Positions 27,900 to 38,622 are shown, counted from the stretch's first letter. The stretch is 64,000 bases of DNA from Bog-473 sp963828825 (GCA_963828825.1 CAWHGF010000004.1:62001-126000), one strand, 5' to 3'. Translations and numbers: made by a program. Notes: generated by a model from the letters alone, not told the origin.

Positions 27900-28337
27900 A
27901 TGCGTTTGCGAGATGCCGACTACGAGGATCTCCTGGCGCTGCGCACCGGGTTGCGTCGGCTCCTCCGCTGGAGCGAGCAGCAGGCGGAGGCGGCGGGTCT
28001 GACCCCGGCACAGCATCAAGTCCTACTCGCCATCCGGGGACACCCCGACCGCCGTGGACCGACCGTCGGCGAAGTGGCCGACTATCTCCTGTTGCGGCAC
28101 CACAGCGCGGTCGGGCTGGTCGACCGGGCCGTCGCAGCCAAGTTGATCAGGCGGGTTCGCGACCTGCAGGACCACCGGATCGTCCGTCTCCAGCTCACTG
28201 CGGCGGGGAACAAACGTCTCGAGGCGCTGTCCGAGGCCCACCTCGAGGAGCTCGGGCGACTGGGCCGCACACTCCCGAACGTGTGGCGTGGGCTGCTCCC
28301 GCGCCAGCCGCTGCACGGCATCGAGAGCCGCGCCTGA
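27900..28337 (+). CDS. MarR-family transcriptional regulator
   Basis: 145-residue winged-helix regulator. Helices MRLRDADYEDLLALRTGLRR and the recognition region PTVGEVADYLLLRHHSAVGLVDRAV are followed by the wing VRDLQDHRIVRLQLTAAG, and a C-terminal dimer helix. The DxR wing sequence is the family hallmark. It lies 55 bp after the NlpC gene, same strand, and is convergent with pgi. Its own upstream palindrome suggests autorepression; the inducing ligand is unknown. Confidence 0.92.
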   Translation: MRLRDADYEDLLALRTGLRRLLRWSEQQAEAAGLTPAQHQVLLAIRGHPDRRGPTVGEVADYLLLRHHSAVGLVDRAVAAKLIRRVRDLQDHRIVRLQLTAAGNKRLEALSEAHLEELGRLGRTLPNVWRGLLPRQPLHGIESRA

Positions 28338-28376
28338 ACGGCCCAGTCTGATGGGCCCAGTTGGACGGGCCCTCGT

Positions 28377-30017
28377 CTAGACGGCGCGACCCCGCAGGCT
28401 CCGGTACTGGCGCACCAGGGATGCCGTCGACGAGTCCTGGCTCGAGAGGTCCGGGGTCGCGGTGTCGGTCAGGATCGGGGCCAGCTCCTTCGCCATGACC
28501 TTCCCGAGCTCGACGCCCCATTGGTCGAACGAATCGATGCCCCAGATGGTGCCCTCGACGAACACCGTGTGCTCGTAGAGCGCGACCAACTGACCCAGGA
28601 TCGACGGCGTGAGCTTCCGGGCCACGATGGTGGAGCTGGGGCGGTTGCCGGGCATGACCTTGTGGGGGACCAGCGCGGCCGGCGTCCCCTCCGCCGCGAT
28701 CTCCTCGGCCGTCTTGCCGAAGGCGAGCGCCTTGGTCTGGGCCAGGCAGTTGGCCATGAGCAGGTCCTGCTGCTCCCCAGTGTCGTGGGTGGCCTCTGCG
28801 AAGGCGATGAAGTCGGCCGGGATCAGCTTCGTGCCCTGGTGGATCAGCTGGTAGAAGGCGTGCTGCCCGTTCGTCCCCGGTTCGCCCCAGAAGATCTCGC
28901 CCGTCTGCCCCGCCACCGGCGTGCCGTCGAGCTTGACCGACTTGCCGTTTGATTCCATGGTCAGCTGCTGCAGATAGGCCGGGAAGCGGGCCAGACGGTG
29001 GCTGTAGGGCAGCACCGCGTGGGTCTGCGCTCCGAAGAAGTTGTTGTACCAGACGTTCAGCATCCCCTGAATGGCCGGGAGGTTCTCGGCCAACGGCGCC
29101 GTCCGGAAATGCTCGTCCATGGCGTGGAAGCCGGCGAGCATCTCGCCGAAGGCCTGGCGCCCGATGGCCACCATCAACGAGAAGCCGATGGCTGAGTCGT
29201 ACGAGTAGCGACCGCCGACCCAGTCCCAGAACTCGAGCATGTTGTCGGTGTCGATGCCGAACTCCGCCACCGCCTTTGCGTTGGTGGACACCGCCACGAA
29301 GTGCTTCGCCACCGCGTCGCCACCGGCCGCGCTCCCGAGACCGGCCAGGAGCCAGTCCCTCGCGGCTGCGGCGTTGGTGAGGGTCTCGAGCGTGGTGAAC
29401 GTCTTGGAGCTGATCACGAAGAGCGTCGTCTCTGGGTCCAGGTCGTGGGTGGCCGCGTAGAGATCGACTGGGTCGACGTTCGACACGAAACGGCTGGTCA
29501 GGCCCGGCTGGGCGTAGTCGGCCAGTGCCGTCGTGGCCATCGCCGGACCGAGGTCCGAGCCTCCGATCCCGATGTTCACGACTGCAGCGGTCCGTTTGCC
29601 GGTGGCCCCGGTCCAAGAGCCGTTGCGGATGCGGTCGGACAGGTCCCCCATTTTGGCCAGCACCGCCTGTACGTCGCCCGAGACGTCCTGTCCGTCCACA
29701 TGGAGGACGGATCCCGGCGGCATGCGCAGCGCCACGTGGAGCACGGCGCGGTCCTCGGTCGTGTTGATGTGCACTCCCGCGAACATCGCGTCGCGATGCT
29801 CCTCGACGTTGGCCGCCCGGGCCACGTCCATCAGGAGGCGCAGCGTCTCGTCGGTCGCTCGTTGCTTGGAGTAGTCGAGGACGAGGTCGGCCGCCCCGGC
29901 CGTCATGCGAGCCGTCCGCTCGGGGTCGTCCGCGAAGAGCTCGCGCAGATGACGCGTCGAGATCTCGTCGTAGTGCGTCGCCAAGGCTTTCCACTCCGGT
30001 GTCGCCGTGAGGTCCAT
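28377..30017 (-). CDS. pgi: Glucose-6-phosphate isomerase
   Basis: 546 residues, full length. It interconverts glucose 6-phosphate and fructose 6-phosphate. Seen: VVNIGIGGSDLGPAMAT, FVISSKTFTTLET, the catalytic block GEPGTNGQHAFYQLIHQG, and the C-terminal ELGKVMAKEL. The ATG at 30017 gives the family N-terminus MDLTATPEWKAL. It lies 10 bp after the alpha/beta-hydrolase gene on the same strand, so the two are probably cotranscribed. Confidence 0.97.
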   Translation of the reverse strand: MDLTATPEWKALATHYDEISTRHLRELFADDPERTARMTAGAADLVLDYSKQRATDETLRLLMDVARAANVEEHRDAMFAGVHINTTEDRAVLHVALRMPPGSVLHVDGQDVSGDVQAVLAKMGDLSDRIRNGSWTGATGKRTAAVVNIGIGGSDLGPAMATTALADYAQPGLTSRFVSNVDPVDLYAATHDLDPETTLFVISSKTFTTLETLTNAAAARDWLLAGLGSAAGGDAVAKHFVAVSTNAKAVAEFGIDTDNMLEFWDWVGGRYSYDSAIGFSLMVAIGRQAFGEMLAGFHAMDEHFRTAPLAENLPAIQGMLNVWYNNFFGAQTHAVLPYSHRLARFPAYLQQLTMESNGKSVKLDGTPVAGQTGEIFWGEPGTNGQHAFYQLIHQGTKLIPADFIAFAEATHDTGEQQDLLMANCLAQTKALAFGKTAEEIAAEGTPAALVPHKVMPGNRPSSTIVARKLTPSILGQLVALYEHTVFVEGTIWGIDSFDQWGVELGKVMAKELAPILTDTATPDLSSQDSSTASLVRQYRSLRGRAV

Positions 30018-30027
30018 GGCAGGCAAT

Positions 30028-30849
30028 CTACGGCGCGTCGCGCACCGGCGTGTCCTTGGCGAGGAAGGCGATGATGGTCGGTATCGCGGCAGCATCCTGC
30101 AGGAAGAAGCCGTGGCCTCCATCGAACATCTCGAGCCGTGCGCCGGGGATCTCCCGCGCCAGGAACTCGCTGTTGCCCGGTGGCGCGATCCCGTCGAAGC
30201 GCCCCCCGCACACAAGGGTTGGACAGGCGATGGCGCGCAGGCGGCTCGCCGTATCGTGCGCAGCCCGGGCAGCCAGTTGGTTGGTGAGGCCGGGATCGGG
30301 GCCGCCGCCGCCGCCCGGGCCCTCCAGGCCCATGCGCTCGCCCATCAGCGCCACCATGTCGGGATGGGCCCGTCGCCAGGCCTCGTCCCAGCGCGTGTCG
30401 ATGAGCTCCATCCGCTGCGCCGATCGCTCCTCGGGGCTCAGCTCGATCAGCTCGTGCAGTGGGTAGGAGGCTCCGCCCACCCCGCCCGCCGATGTGCAAG
30501 CCAGGACGAGCCGGCGCACCCGTCCAGGGTGCCGGATGGCCACCTCCTGGGCCACCATGCCACCGAAGGAGAGGCCGAGAAGGAGGCAGTCGTCCCAGCC
30601 CACGGCGTCGAGCAGCGCGGCGGCGTCGTCGGCGAAGTCCGCCATGGCATAGGGCCAGGGGGGCACGCTGCTCCGTCCCAGGCCGCGCTGGTCGTAGGCC
30701 AGGACCTCGAAACTCTGGGCCAGAGGGCCGTCGGTCAGGCGGGGCTGCTGCCGGAGGTCACCCCCGGTGCCAGAGACGCACAGGAGCCGCTTCCCCACTC
30801 CGGCGAGCTCGTAGTACAGGGAGACCTCGTTGGCGACGCACCAGGGCAT
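30028..30849 (-). CDS. Alpha/beta-hydrolase
   Basis: 273-residue hydrolase. Nucleophile elbow GLSFGGM (Ser near residue 102), strand LAYDQRGLGRSS typical of peroxidase/ester-hydrolase-like subfamilies, acid in CGGRFDGIAPPGNS, His in FDGGHGFFLQD. The substrate is not deducible. ATG at 30849 (MPWCVANEVSLYYE) is preferred to a GTG three codons upstream. A Gly-rich insert GPGGGGGPDPG is present in the cap region. Confidence 0.88.
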   Translation of the reverse strand: MPWCVANEVSLYYELAGVGKRLLCVSGTGGDLRQQPRLTDGPLAQSFEVLAYDQRGLGRSSVPPWPYAMADFADDAAALLDAVGWDDCLLLGLSFGGMVAQEVAIRHPGRVRRLVLACTSAGGVGGASYPLHELIELSPEERSAQRMELIDTRWDEAWRRAHPDMVALMGERMGLEGPGGGGGPDPGLTNQLAARAAHDTASRLRAIACPTLVCGGRFDGIAPPGNSEFLAREIPGARLEMFDGGHGFFLQDAAAIPTIIAFLAKDTPVRDAP

Positions 30850-31042
30850 GGCCTGCACAGTACCGAGGGTCCGGTGTGCGAGAGGGGGCTCGTTGTGCTC
30901 GCTGGTTGCGTTGGCTCGTTCCGTTGGCTCGTTGCGGGGACCCTTGAACCCGCGGGACTTCTCCGCAGACTATAAACCAACTCGTTGATAGTCCCAGAAA
31001 ACGTCGCCCGGGCCAATCGCCGGCAACGGGGAGCGCAGGCAC
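30850..31042. other. Intergenic region with short GTTGGCTCGTT repeats
   Basis: GTTGGCTCGTT occurs twice in tandem near 30910-30940 with degenerate neighbours, followed by a possible weak hairpin GACTAT...ATAGTC (30969-30994). A tRNA-like TTGAACC string at 30946 does not fold as a tRNA. No gene seen. Confidence 0.4.
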
Positions 31043-32623
31043 TCAGCGGAGCGCCACCTGCCCGGGTTCGAGCGGCGCCGGAAGCGCCGTCGTCCCCATG
31101 AGCCAGCGGTCGACGGCTGCCGCGCACGAGCGCCCCTCGGCGATCGCCCAGACGATCAGGCTCTGGCCTCGGGTCTGGTCCCCGCAGACGAACACACCGT
31201 CGACGTTGGTCGCCCAGTCCGGGTCCGCCGCCACGGTGCCCCTCGGCCCGACCTCGACGCCGAGCTCGTCCACCGCGTTGCGGCGCTCCGTGCCCACGAA
31301 GCCCATGGCCAGCAGCACGAGGTCGCACTCGAGCTCGAACGACGAGCCCGGCACCTCGTCGAAGAGCGGGCGCCCGTCCTCCGAACGCATCTCCACGGTG
31401 TGGCCGCGCAGCGCGCGCACGGCGCCCGAGCCGTCGTCGACGAACTCGGTCGTCGTCACCGAGAACAGCCGTGCCCCGCCCTCCTCGTGGGCCGAGGAGG
31501 TGCGCAGGATCAGCGGCCACAAAGGCCACGGGTTGTCGGCCAGCCGGTCGCTCGGGGGCTCGGCCATGATCTCGAGCTGGTGCACCGAGGCGGCGCCCTG
31601 GCGGTGGGCCGTCCCCAGGCAGTCCGCCCCGGTGTCGCCCCCGCCGATGATGACGACGCGCTTGCCCTTGGCGTTGATGGGCGGCCACCCCAGCGCACCC
31701 TCCTGGACCAGGTTGGAGGGCTTCAGGTACTCCAGCGCCAGGTGGATCCCGTCCAGCTCGCGCCCGGGCACCGGCAGGTCGCGCGGCAGCGTGGCGCCGC
31801 CGGCCAGGACGACCGCGTCAAAGGCCGCCTGCACTGCGGCTGCCGGGCGCACCGTCACGTCGGGCGCGCAGGCCGTCCCGATGCCGCGCTCCTCGCCGGG
31901 CTCAACCGCGCCGCCCTGACCCTGACCGCCCTGATCCTGACCGCCCTGACCGCCCTGACCCTGGGGGCGACCACCGACCGACGTGGAGCACACGAAGGTG
32001 ACACCCTCGGCCTCCATCTGGGCCAGCCGGCGGTCGAGGACGGCCTTCTCCATCTTGAACTCAGGGATGCCGTAGCGCAGCAGCCCACCGGGCTTCTCCG
32101 CCCGCTCGAAGACCGTCACCAGATGTCCCGCCCGCACCAATTGCTGGGCCGCCGCCAGGCCGGCGGGACCCGACCCCACCACGGCCACCGACTTGCCGGT
32201 GCGCACCGTGGGCAGTTCAGGCGTCACCCAGCCCTCGTCCCAGGCCCGCTCGACGATCTCGTACTCGATCCGCTCGATGGTGACCGGGTCCTCGTTGATC
32301 CCGAGCACGCAGGCGGCCTCGCAGGGCGCCGGGCACAGGCGCCCGGTGAATTCGGGGAAGTTGTTCGTGGCGTGGAGGCGCTCCATGGCGCCGGGCCAGT
32401 CGTCCCGGTAGACCAGGTCGTTCCACTCCGGGATCAGGTTGCCGAGTGGGCAGCCGTCGTGGCAGAAGGGGATGCCGCAGTCCATGCAGCGCGCGCCCTG
32501 CTCCTTGGTGGCCTCCTCGCCGAAGGGCTCGTAGACCTCACGCCAGTCGCGCAGCCGGACCGAAACCGGGCGCCGCCGCGGTAAGCGCCGCGGGAACTCC
32601 ATGAAGCCCGTCGTCTTACCCAT
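31043..32623 (-). CDS. gltD: Glutamate synthase small subunit (GltD) with Gly/Gln-rich insert
   Basis: 526 residues. Transfers electrons from NADPH to the large subunit for glutamate formation from glutamine and 2-oxoglutarate. N-terminal Fe-S cysteines in ARCMDCGIPFCHDGCPLGN and CPAPCEAACVLG, FAD motif VAVVGSGPAGLAAAQQL, NADPH motif VVIIGGGDTGADCLG, C-terminal VFVCGDQTRGQSLIVWA. Between the FAD and NADPH parts is an unusual run GGQGGQDQGGQGQGG encoded by 31912-31968. It lies five bases downstream of gltB. Confidence 0.96.
   Translation of the reverse strand: MGKTTGFMEFPRRLPRRRPVSVRLRDWREVYEPFGEEATKEQGARCMDCGIPFCHDGCPLGNLIPEWNDLVYRDDWPGAMERLHATNNFPEFTGRLCPAPCEAACVLGINEDPVTIERIEYEIVERAWDEGWVTPELPTVRTGKSVAVVGSGPAGLAAAQQLVRAGHLVTVFERAEKPGGLLRYGIPEFKMEKAVLDRRLAQMEAEGVTFVCSTSVGGRPQGQGGQGGQDQGGQGQGGAVEPGEERGIGTACAPDVTVRPAAAVQAAFDAVVLAGGATLPRDLPVPGRELDGIHLALEYLKPSNLVQEGALGWPPINAKGKRVVIIGGGDTGADCLGTAHRQGAASVHQLEIMAEPPSDRLADNPWPLWPLILRTSSAHEEGGARLFSVTTTEFVDDGSGAVRALRGHTVEMRSEDGRPLFDEVPGSSFELECDLVLLAMGFVGTERRNAVDELGVEVGPRGTVAADPDWATNVDGVFVCGDQTRGQSLIVWAIAEGRSCAAAVDRWLMGTTALPAPLEPGQVALR
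31912..31968 (-). repeat. In-frame CCCTGACCG-type tandem repeat inside gltD
   Basis: On the plus strand, short units of CCCTGACCG and CCCTGACCCTGA recur about six times. In the coding frame they give Gly/Gln/Asp repeats between two GltD domains. Likely a slippage-prone low-complexity linker. Confidence 0.75.
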
Positions 32624-32628
32624 GTGCG

Positions 32629-35600
32629 TTACCCATGTGCGGCCTCCATGACAGCCTGGTCGACCGAGCGTCCCTCCGCCTCGGCGAGGCGGGTGGCCTC
32701 CAGGATCCGCCGGTAGTCGCGCGGCATGACCTTCACGAACTCCAGGACCTCGGCGTCCCAGCGCCCGAGCAGCCCGGCCGCCACGGCCGACTCGGTCTCG
32801 ACCGAGTGCCGCTCCACCAGGGCATGCACGGTGAAGGCGTCCGTCGGATCGAGCGGCTCGACGTCGACCATCTCGAGGTTCACGCGCTGCCCGAAGGTCC
32901 GGCCCGGGTCATAGACGTAGGCGATCCCGCCGGACATCCCCGCGGCGAAGTTGCGGCCGGTCGGACCGAGCACCAGCACCAGCCCGCCCGTCATGTACTC
33001 GCAGCCGTGGTCTCCCACGCCCTCGACGACGGCGGTCGCCCCCGAGTTGCGCACGCAGAACCGCTCCCCCACCTGCCCCCGGATGAAGACCTCACCGGCG
33101 GTGGCGCCGTAGAGGATGACGTTGCCGGCAATGATCTGCTCCTCGGCGGCGAACGGCGAGCCCAGCGGCGGGCGCACCACGAGCCGGCCGCCGGACAGGC
33201 CCTTGCCGAAGTAGTCGTTGGCGTCGCCGTACAGGCGCATGGTCACGCCCTTGGGCATGAAGGCGCCGAAGCTCTGCCCGGCCGAACCCGTAAACGTCAA
33301 AGAAATGGTGTCGTCGGGCAGCCCGGCCGCGCCGTAGCGCCGGCTGATCTCGGACCCGAGCAGCGTTCCCACCGTCCGGTCGACGTTGGAGATGGGCACG
33401 GCCGCCGACACCGGGGTGGCGTCGGCCAACGCCGGTGCGCACTCGTCGAGGAATTCATGGTCCAGCGCCTTCTCCAGCCCGTGGTCCTGCTCCCGCAGCT
33501 GGCGCCGGCCCATCTCCTCGGGCACGTCTGGCTGGACCAGCACCGTGGAGAGGTCGAGCCCCGCCGCCTTCCAGTGCGTCACGGCAGCGTCGGTGTCGAG
33601 CAGGTCCACCCGCCCGATGGCCTCGTCCAGCGAGCGCAGCCCGAGCGAGGCGAGGTGCTCACGCACCTCCTCGGCGACGTACTCGAAGAAGGTCTCGACG
33701 AACTCGGGCTTGCCGCTGTACTTGGCCCGCAGCGCCGGGTTCTGGGTGGCGATCCCGACCGGGCAGGTGTCGAGGTGGCAGACGCGCATCATGATGCAGC
33801 CCGACACCACCAACGGCGCCGTGGCGAACCCGTACTCCTCCGCCCCGAGCAGCGCGCCGATGATGACGTCGCGCCCGGTCTTCAGCTGCCCGTCCACCTG
33901 GACGACGATGCGGTCGCGCAGGCCGTTGGCCAGCAGCGTCTGCTGCGTCTCGGCCAGGCCGATCTCCCAGGGGATGCCGGCGTGCTTCAACGAGGTCAGC
34001 GGCGCGGCCCCGGTGCCGCCGTCGTGGCCCGAGATCAGCACCACGTCGGAATGGGCCTTGGCGACCCCGGCCGCCACCGTGCCCACGCCGACCTCGGCCA
34101 CCAGCTTCACGTGCACCCGGGCCCGGGGGTTGGACGACTTGAGGTCGTGGATGAGCTGGGCGATGTCCTCAATGGAGTAGATGTCGTGGTGCGGGGGCGG
34201 CGAAATCAGGCCCACGCCCGGGGTGGAGCTCCTCGTCTTGGCGATCCACGGGTACACCTTGATGCCCGCCAGCTGGCCGCCCTCGCCCGGCTTGGCGCCC
34301 TGGGAGATCTTGATCTGCAGGTCGTCGGCGTTGACGAGGTACTCGCCCGTCACGCCGAAGCGCCCCGAGGCCACCTGCTTGATCGCGCTGCGCCGCAGGT
34401 CGCCGTTGGCGTCGGGCGTGAAGCGGTCGGCGTCCTCCCCGCCCTCGCCCGTGTTGGAGCGGCCCCCGAGCCGGTTCATGGCGATGGCGAGCGTCTGGTG
34501 CGCCTCGGCGGAGATGGAGCCGTAGGACATGGCGCCCGTGGAGAAGCGGGCCAGGATGGACGAAGCCGGCTCCACCTCTTCCAGCGGGATCGGTGCGCCC
34601 GGGGCCGGCTTCAATTGCAGCAGTCCCCGCAACGTCCCCAGCTTCTCGGCCTGGTTGTCGACGGCGGTGCTGTACTGCTTGAAGATGTCGTAGCGCTTGG
34701 CCCGCGTGGCGTGCTGGAGCTTGAACACCGTCTTGGGGTTGAACAGGTGGAACTCACCCTCGCGGCGCCACTGGTACTCCCCGCCCACATCGAGCTCGCG
34801 GTGGGCGCGCTCGGTCGGGCGTGCCTCGTGGGCATGGCGGTGGCGCGTGGCCACCTCGGCCGCCAGGACCGAGAGCCCGACGCCGCCGATCCGCGAGGCG
34901 GTCCCGGTGAAGTACTCGTCGATGAGGGCGCCATCGAGGCCGATCGCCTCGAAGACCTGGGCGCCCGTGTATGAGGCGACAGTCGAGATACCCATCTTCG
35001 ACATCACCTTGAGCACGCCCTTGCACGCTGCCTTCACGTAGTTGCGGCGCGCCTGGCGCGGGGAGACACCCTCGAGCTGGCCCTCGGAGATCATGTCGTC
35101 GATGGAGTCGAGCGCCAGGTACGGGTTCACGGCCGCCGCCCCGTAGCCGATGAGGAGCGCCATGTGGTGCACCTCGCGGGCGTCACCCGTCTCGATCACC
35201 AGGCCGACCTGGGTCCGCGTCTTCTCGCGCACCAGGTGGTGGTGCACGGCCGCCGTCAGCAGCAGGGAGGGAATGGGCGCCCAGTCGGGGGTGGCGTTGC
35301 GGTCCGACAGCACGATCAGGTTGGCGCCGTCGGCGATGGCCTCCGAGACCCGCCGCCGCACCTCGTCGATGGCCCGCCGCAGCGCCTCACCGCCGGCGGC
35401 CGTCGGGGCGCCGGCCTGCCCCGCCTCGCGCACCTCGAAGAGCCCGTCGATGGCGAAGGCCTTGAAGCCGGGCGTCTCACCGCCCTCGTTGACGTACATC
35501 AGCTTGGCCACGTCGTCGCGGTCGATCACTGGCAGCGGCAGCAAGATCTGCCGGCACGAACCGCACCTGGCCTCGAGCAGGTTGGCCTCGGGCCCGATGG

Positions 35601-37192
35601 TGGCCGACAGCGAGGTCACCAGTTCCTCCCGGATGGCGTCGAGGGGCGGGTTGGTCACCTGGGCGAAAAGCTGGGTGAAGTAGTCGTACAGGAGGCGCGA
35701 GCGGTCGGAGAGCACGGCGATGGAGGTGTCCGAGCCCATGGAGCCGATCGGCTCGGCCCCCGTGCGGGCCATGGGACCCAGAATGATCCGGAGCTCCTCG
35801 GTCGTGTAGCCGAAGAGGCGCTGTTGCGTGACCACGCGGCCGTGCTGCGGTGTGAGCATGGTCCGGGCGGGCAGCTCCTCCAGCCGGATCTGGTCCTGGG
35901 CCAGCCACTCCCCGTACGGGTGCTCGGCCGCCAGCTCCGCCTTGATCTCCTCGTCCTCGACGAGCCGGCCCTTGGCCGTGTCGACGAGGAACATGCGGCC
36001 CGGCTGCAACCGGCCCTTGCGCACGATGCGCTCGGGCGCGATGTCGAGGACGCCCACCTCGCTGGCCAGCACGACGAGCCCGTCGTCAGTGACCCAGTAG
36101 CGCGCCGGGCGAAGCCCGTTGCGGTCGAGGACGGCACCGACGACGGTTCCGTCGGTGAAGCAGACCGCCGCCGGGCCGTCCCAGGGCTCCATCAGCGACG
36201 CGTGATAGCGGTAGAAGGACCGGCGCTCCCGGTCCATGGTGGTGTGGTTCTCCCAGGCCTCGGGGATCATCATCAGCACGGCGTGCGGCAGCGAGCGCCC
36301 GCCGAGATGCAGCAGCTCGAGCACCTCGTCGAAGCTGGCGGAGTCGCTCGCCCCGGGCGTGCAGATCGGGTAGATGCGCGACAGGTCCCCCTCAATCAGC
36401 GACGTCGCCAGGAGCGCCTCGCGGGCCCGCATCCAGTTGCGGTTGCCCGCCAGCGTGTTGATCTCGCCGTTGTGGCACAGGTAGCGGTAGGGGTGGGCCA
36501 GCGGCCAACTGGGGAAGGTGTTGGTCGAGAAGCGCGAGTGCACGAGCGCCAGGCCCGACTCGAAGGTGGGATCGCGCAGATCGGGAAAGAACTGGCGCAG
36601 CTGCTCGGAGGTCAGCATGCCCTTGTAGACGATGGTGCGCGCCGACAGCGAGGGGAAGTAGACGCCGTCGAGCGCATGCTCCACCCGCTTGCGCAGCACG
36701 AAGGCGCGCCGCTCGAGCGCCATGGTGTCGACGCCGGGGCCCGACGGGGCCACGAACAGCTGCTCAATGAGCGGCATGGCGCCGCTGGCGATCAGGCCGA
36801 GGTCGTCGGGGTCGGTCGGCACGGTGCGCCACCCGAGCACGGTCAGACCCTCCTCGGTGGCGGTGTGCTCCACCACCGTGCGCGCCTTCGAGCGCGTCGT
36901 CGGCGTCGGTGGGCAGGAAGACGAGGCCGACCGCGTAGCCCCCCGCATCGGGCAGCGTGAACCCCGCCGCCCGGGCGGCGGTCGAGAGGAAGCGGTGCGG
37001 GATCTGCACCAGGATGCCGGCACCGTCGCCGGTGTTGACCTCCGCGCCCGAGGCGCCCCGGTGGGCCAGGCGCTCCAGCACGGTGAGGCCGCGGTCCACG
37101 ATGTCATGGTCGGGAACACCATTGAGATCGGCCACCATGCCGACGCCACAGGCGTCATGCTCGTATGCCGGGTCGTAGAGGCCAGTGGCCAT
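32629..37192 (-). CDS. gltB: Glutamate synthase large subunit (GltB), one-base frameshift near the N-terminus
   Basis: About 1520 residues. The N-terminal class-II glutaminase (YEHDACGVGMVADLNG, Cys becomes the nucleophile after processing) runs from an ATG at 37192 to LPTDADDALE. The remainder from KARTVVEHTATEEGLTVLGWR continues in the next frame; restoring one base near 36887 joins them. Later seen: synthase/FMN region GQLAGIKVYPWIAKTR and SPPPHHDIYSIED, the Fe-S loop CIMMRVCHLDTCPVGIATQ, and the C-terminal GXGXG beta-helix domain. Divergent from thiO across about 100 bp. Confidence 0.95.
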
Positions 37193-37294
37193 CGGCGTCC
37201 TTCCGAATGAGGAGAAGTTGAACGGGGAGACCGGGACGACGTTGGCCCGAAGTGGAAAGACCAGGATACACGACCGCTCTCCTAGGCTGGTTCC

Positions 37295-38410
37295 ATGGGA
37301 TGGCGCGTCCATGTCGTGGGGGGCGGGGTCGTCGGGCTGGCCTGTGCGTGGGAATTGTCACGCAACGGTCATGAGGTGGTGCTGGTTGCGCCGGCCCTCG
37401 CCCGCGACGGTGCGTCGTGGGTGGCGGCGGGGATGCTGGCCCCGGTCACCGAGGCGCAGTTCGGTGAATCCGCCCTGACGGCGCTCCTGGTGGAGGGCGC
37501 CGGCCACTGGCCCGCTTTCGCCGCCGCGCTGGAGGGCGCCACCGGTCACGCCATCGGTTACGACACGACGGGCACGGTGACGGTTGCGCTCGATGCGTCC
37601 GATCGCGCCAACCTCGACGACCTCCTCGCCTACCAGCATTCGCTCGGCCTCGAGGCCCACCGCCGCAGTGCCAGCGCGTGCCGCCGGCTCGTCCCTGCGC
37701 TCAGCCCCGCCCTGCGCGGCGGGATAGAGGTCCCGGGCGACCACCAGGTCGACAACCGTGCGCTCCTGCACACGCTCATCGAGGCCTGCCGCCGCGGTGG
37801 GGTGACGTTCGTCGAGGGCAGCGTGGCCGCGCTGGAAGCAGGGCCCGAGCTCGTGCTGGCGGACGGCCGCCGCCTCGGCGCGGACCAAGTCGTCCTGGCG
37901 GCCGGGACGGGCCTCCACTCCATCGACGGGCTCGCCGGGGCGGGGCTCCCCGCGCTCCGTCCCGTCAAGGGGCACATCCTTCGCCTCGGGTCGCCCGACG
38001 CCGCCACGCCCGTCCCCCGGCTCACCCGCACGGTGCGCGGCCTCGTGCACGGGCGCTCGGTGTACCTGGTGCCACGCCCGGACGGCTCGGTCGTCGTGGG
38101 CGCCACGGTCGAGGAGCGGGGCACCGACACCGCGGTGCGGGTGGGTGCGGTGCACGAGCTGCTGTGCGACGCGCGGGCCGTCGTGCCCGGCGTCGACGAG
38201 CTCGAGCTGCTCGAGGCCGCCACCGGCCTGCGGCCCGCCACCCCCGACAACACGCCGCGCATCGGCTGGACCGGTCTGCACGGGGTCATCGCGGCCGTCG
38301 GCCACTACCGCAACGGCATTCTCCTCGCCCCCCTCACCGCGGCCGCAGTCGTCGACCTCGTCGGGCGCCGGCCGGTGGCCCCGCTGATCGAGGCGCTGGC
38401 GCCGGCGTGA
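37295..38410 (+). CDS. thiO: Glycine oxidase ThiO
   Basis: 371-residue FAD-dependent amine oxidase of the DAO family that makes the imino acid for the thiazole ring of thiamine. N-terminal FAD motif VHVVGGGVVGLACAWELSR, WVAAGMLAPVTEA, HQVDNRALL, and C-terminal TGLRPATPDNTPRIG and VGHYRNGILLAP. The identification rests on the following thiS, with which it overlaps (GTGA). No thiG or thiamine riboswitch is visible nearby. Confidence 0.9.
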   Translation: MGWRVHVVGGGVVGLACAWELSRNGHEVVLVAPALARDGASWVAAGMLAPVTEAQFGESALTALLVEGAGHWPAFAAALEGATGHAIGYDTTGTVTVALDASDRANLDDLLAYQHSLGLEAHRRSASACRRLVPALSPALRGGIEVPGDHQVDNRALLHTLIEACRRGGVTFVEGSVAALEAGPELVLADGRRLGADQVVLAAGTGLHSIDGLAGAGLPALRPVKGHILRLGSPDAATPVPRLTRTVRGLVHGRSVYLVPRPDGSVVVGATVEERGTDTAVRVGAVHELLCDARAVVPGVDELELLEAATGLRPATPDNTPRIGWTGLHGVIAAVGHYRNGILLAPLTAAAVVDLVGRRPVAPLIEALAPA

Positions 38411-38622
38411 CGCCGCTCGCGCTCCGTGTGAACGGCGAGCCGATTGAGGTTCGGCCCGGCGCGACCATCGCCGACATCGTGGCGTCGCTGACCGCGCGGG
38501 ACGACCCCAAGGGGGTGGCGGTCGCCGTCGACCGCTGCGTGATCCCGCGGTCGGAATGGGGCAGCACGCCCGCCCGCGCCGGCTCCCTGGTCGAGGTCGT
38601 GACCGCGGTGGCCGGCGGCTGA
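38407..38622 (+). CDS. thiS: Thiamine biosynthesis sulfur carrier ThiS
   Basis: 71-residue beta-grasp protein ending in Gly-Gly (VVTAVAGG), the site of adenylation and thiocarboxylate formation. Starts at a GTG overlapping the thiO stop. Typical features: LRVNGEPIEVRPGATIADIV and VAVDRCVIPRSEW. The sulfur acceptor ThiG would be needed but lies elsewhere. Confidence 0.92.
   Translation: MTPLALRVNGEPIEVRPGATIADIVASLTARDDPKGVAVAVDRCVIPRSEWGSTPARAGSLVEVVTAVAGG

Noticed and set aside
30940..31000. tRNA or tmRNA end near the gltD-hydrolase gap
   Set aside because: A TTGAACCCGC string resembles a T-arm, but the loop length is wrong and no acceptor or anticodon arm can be folded.
37193..37294. Thiamine (TPP) riboswitch before thiO
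   Set aside because: The conserved CUGAGA and ACCUGAUCUGG elements are absent and the region is only about 100 bp between divergent starts.
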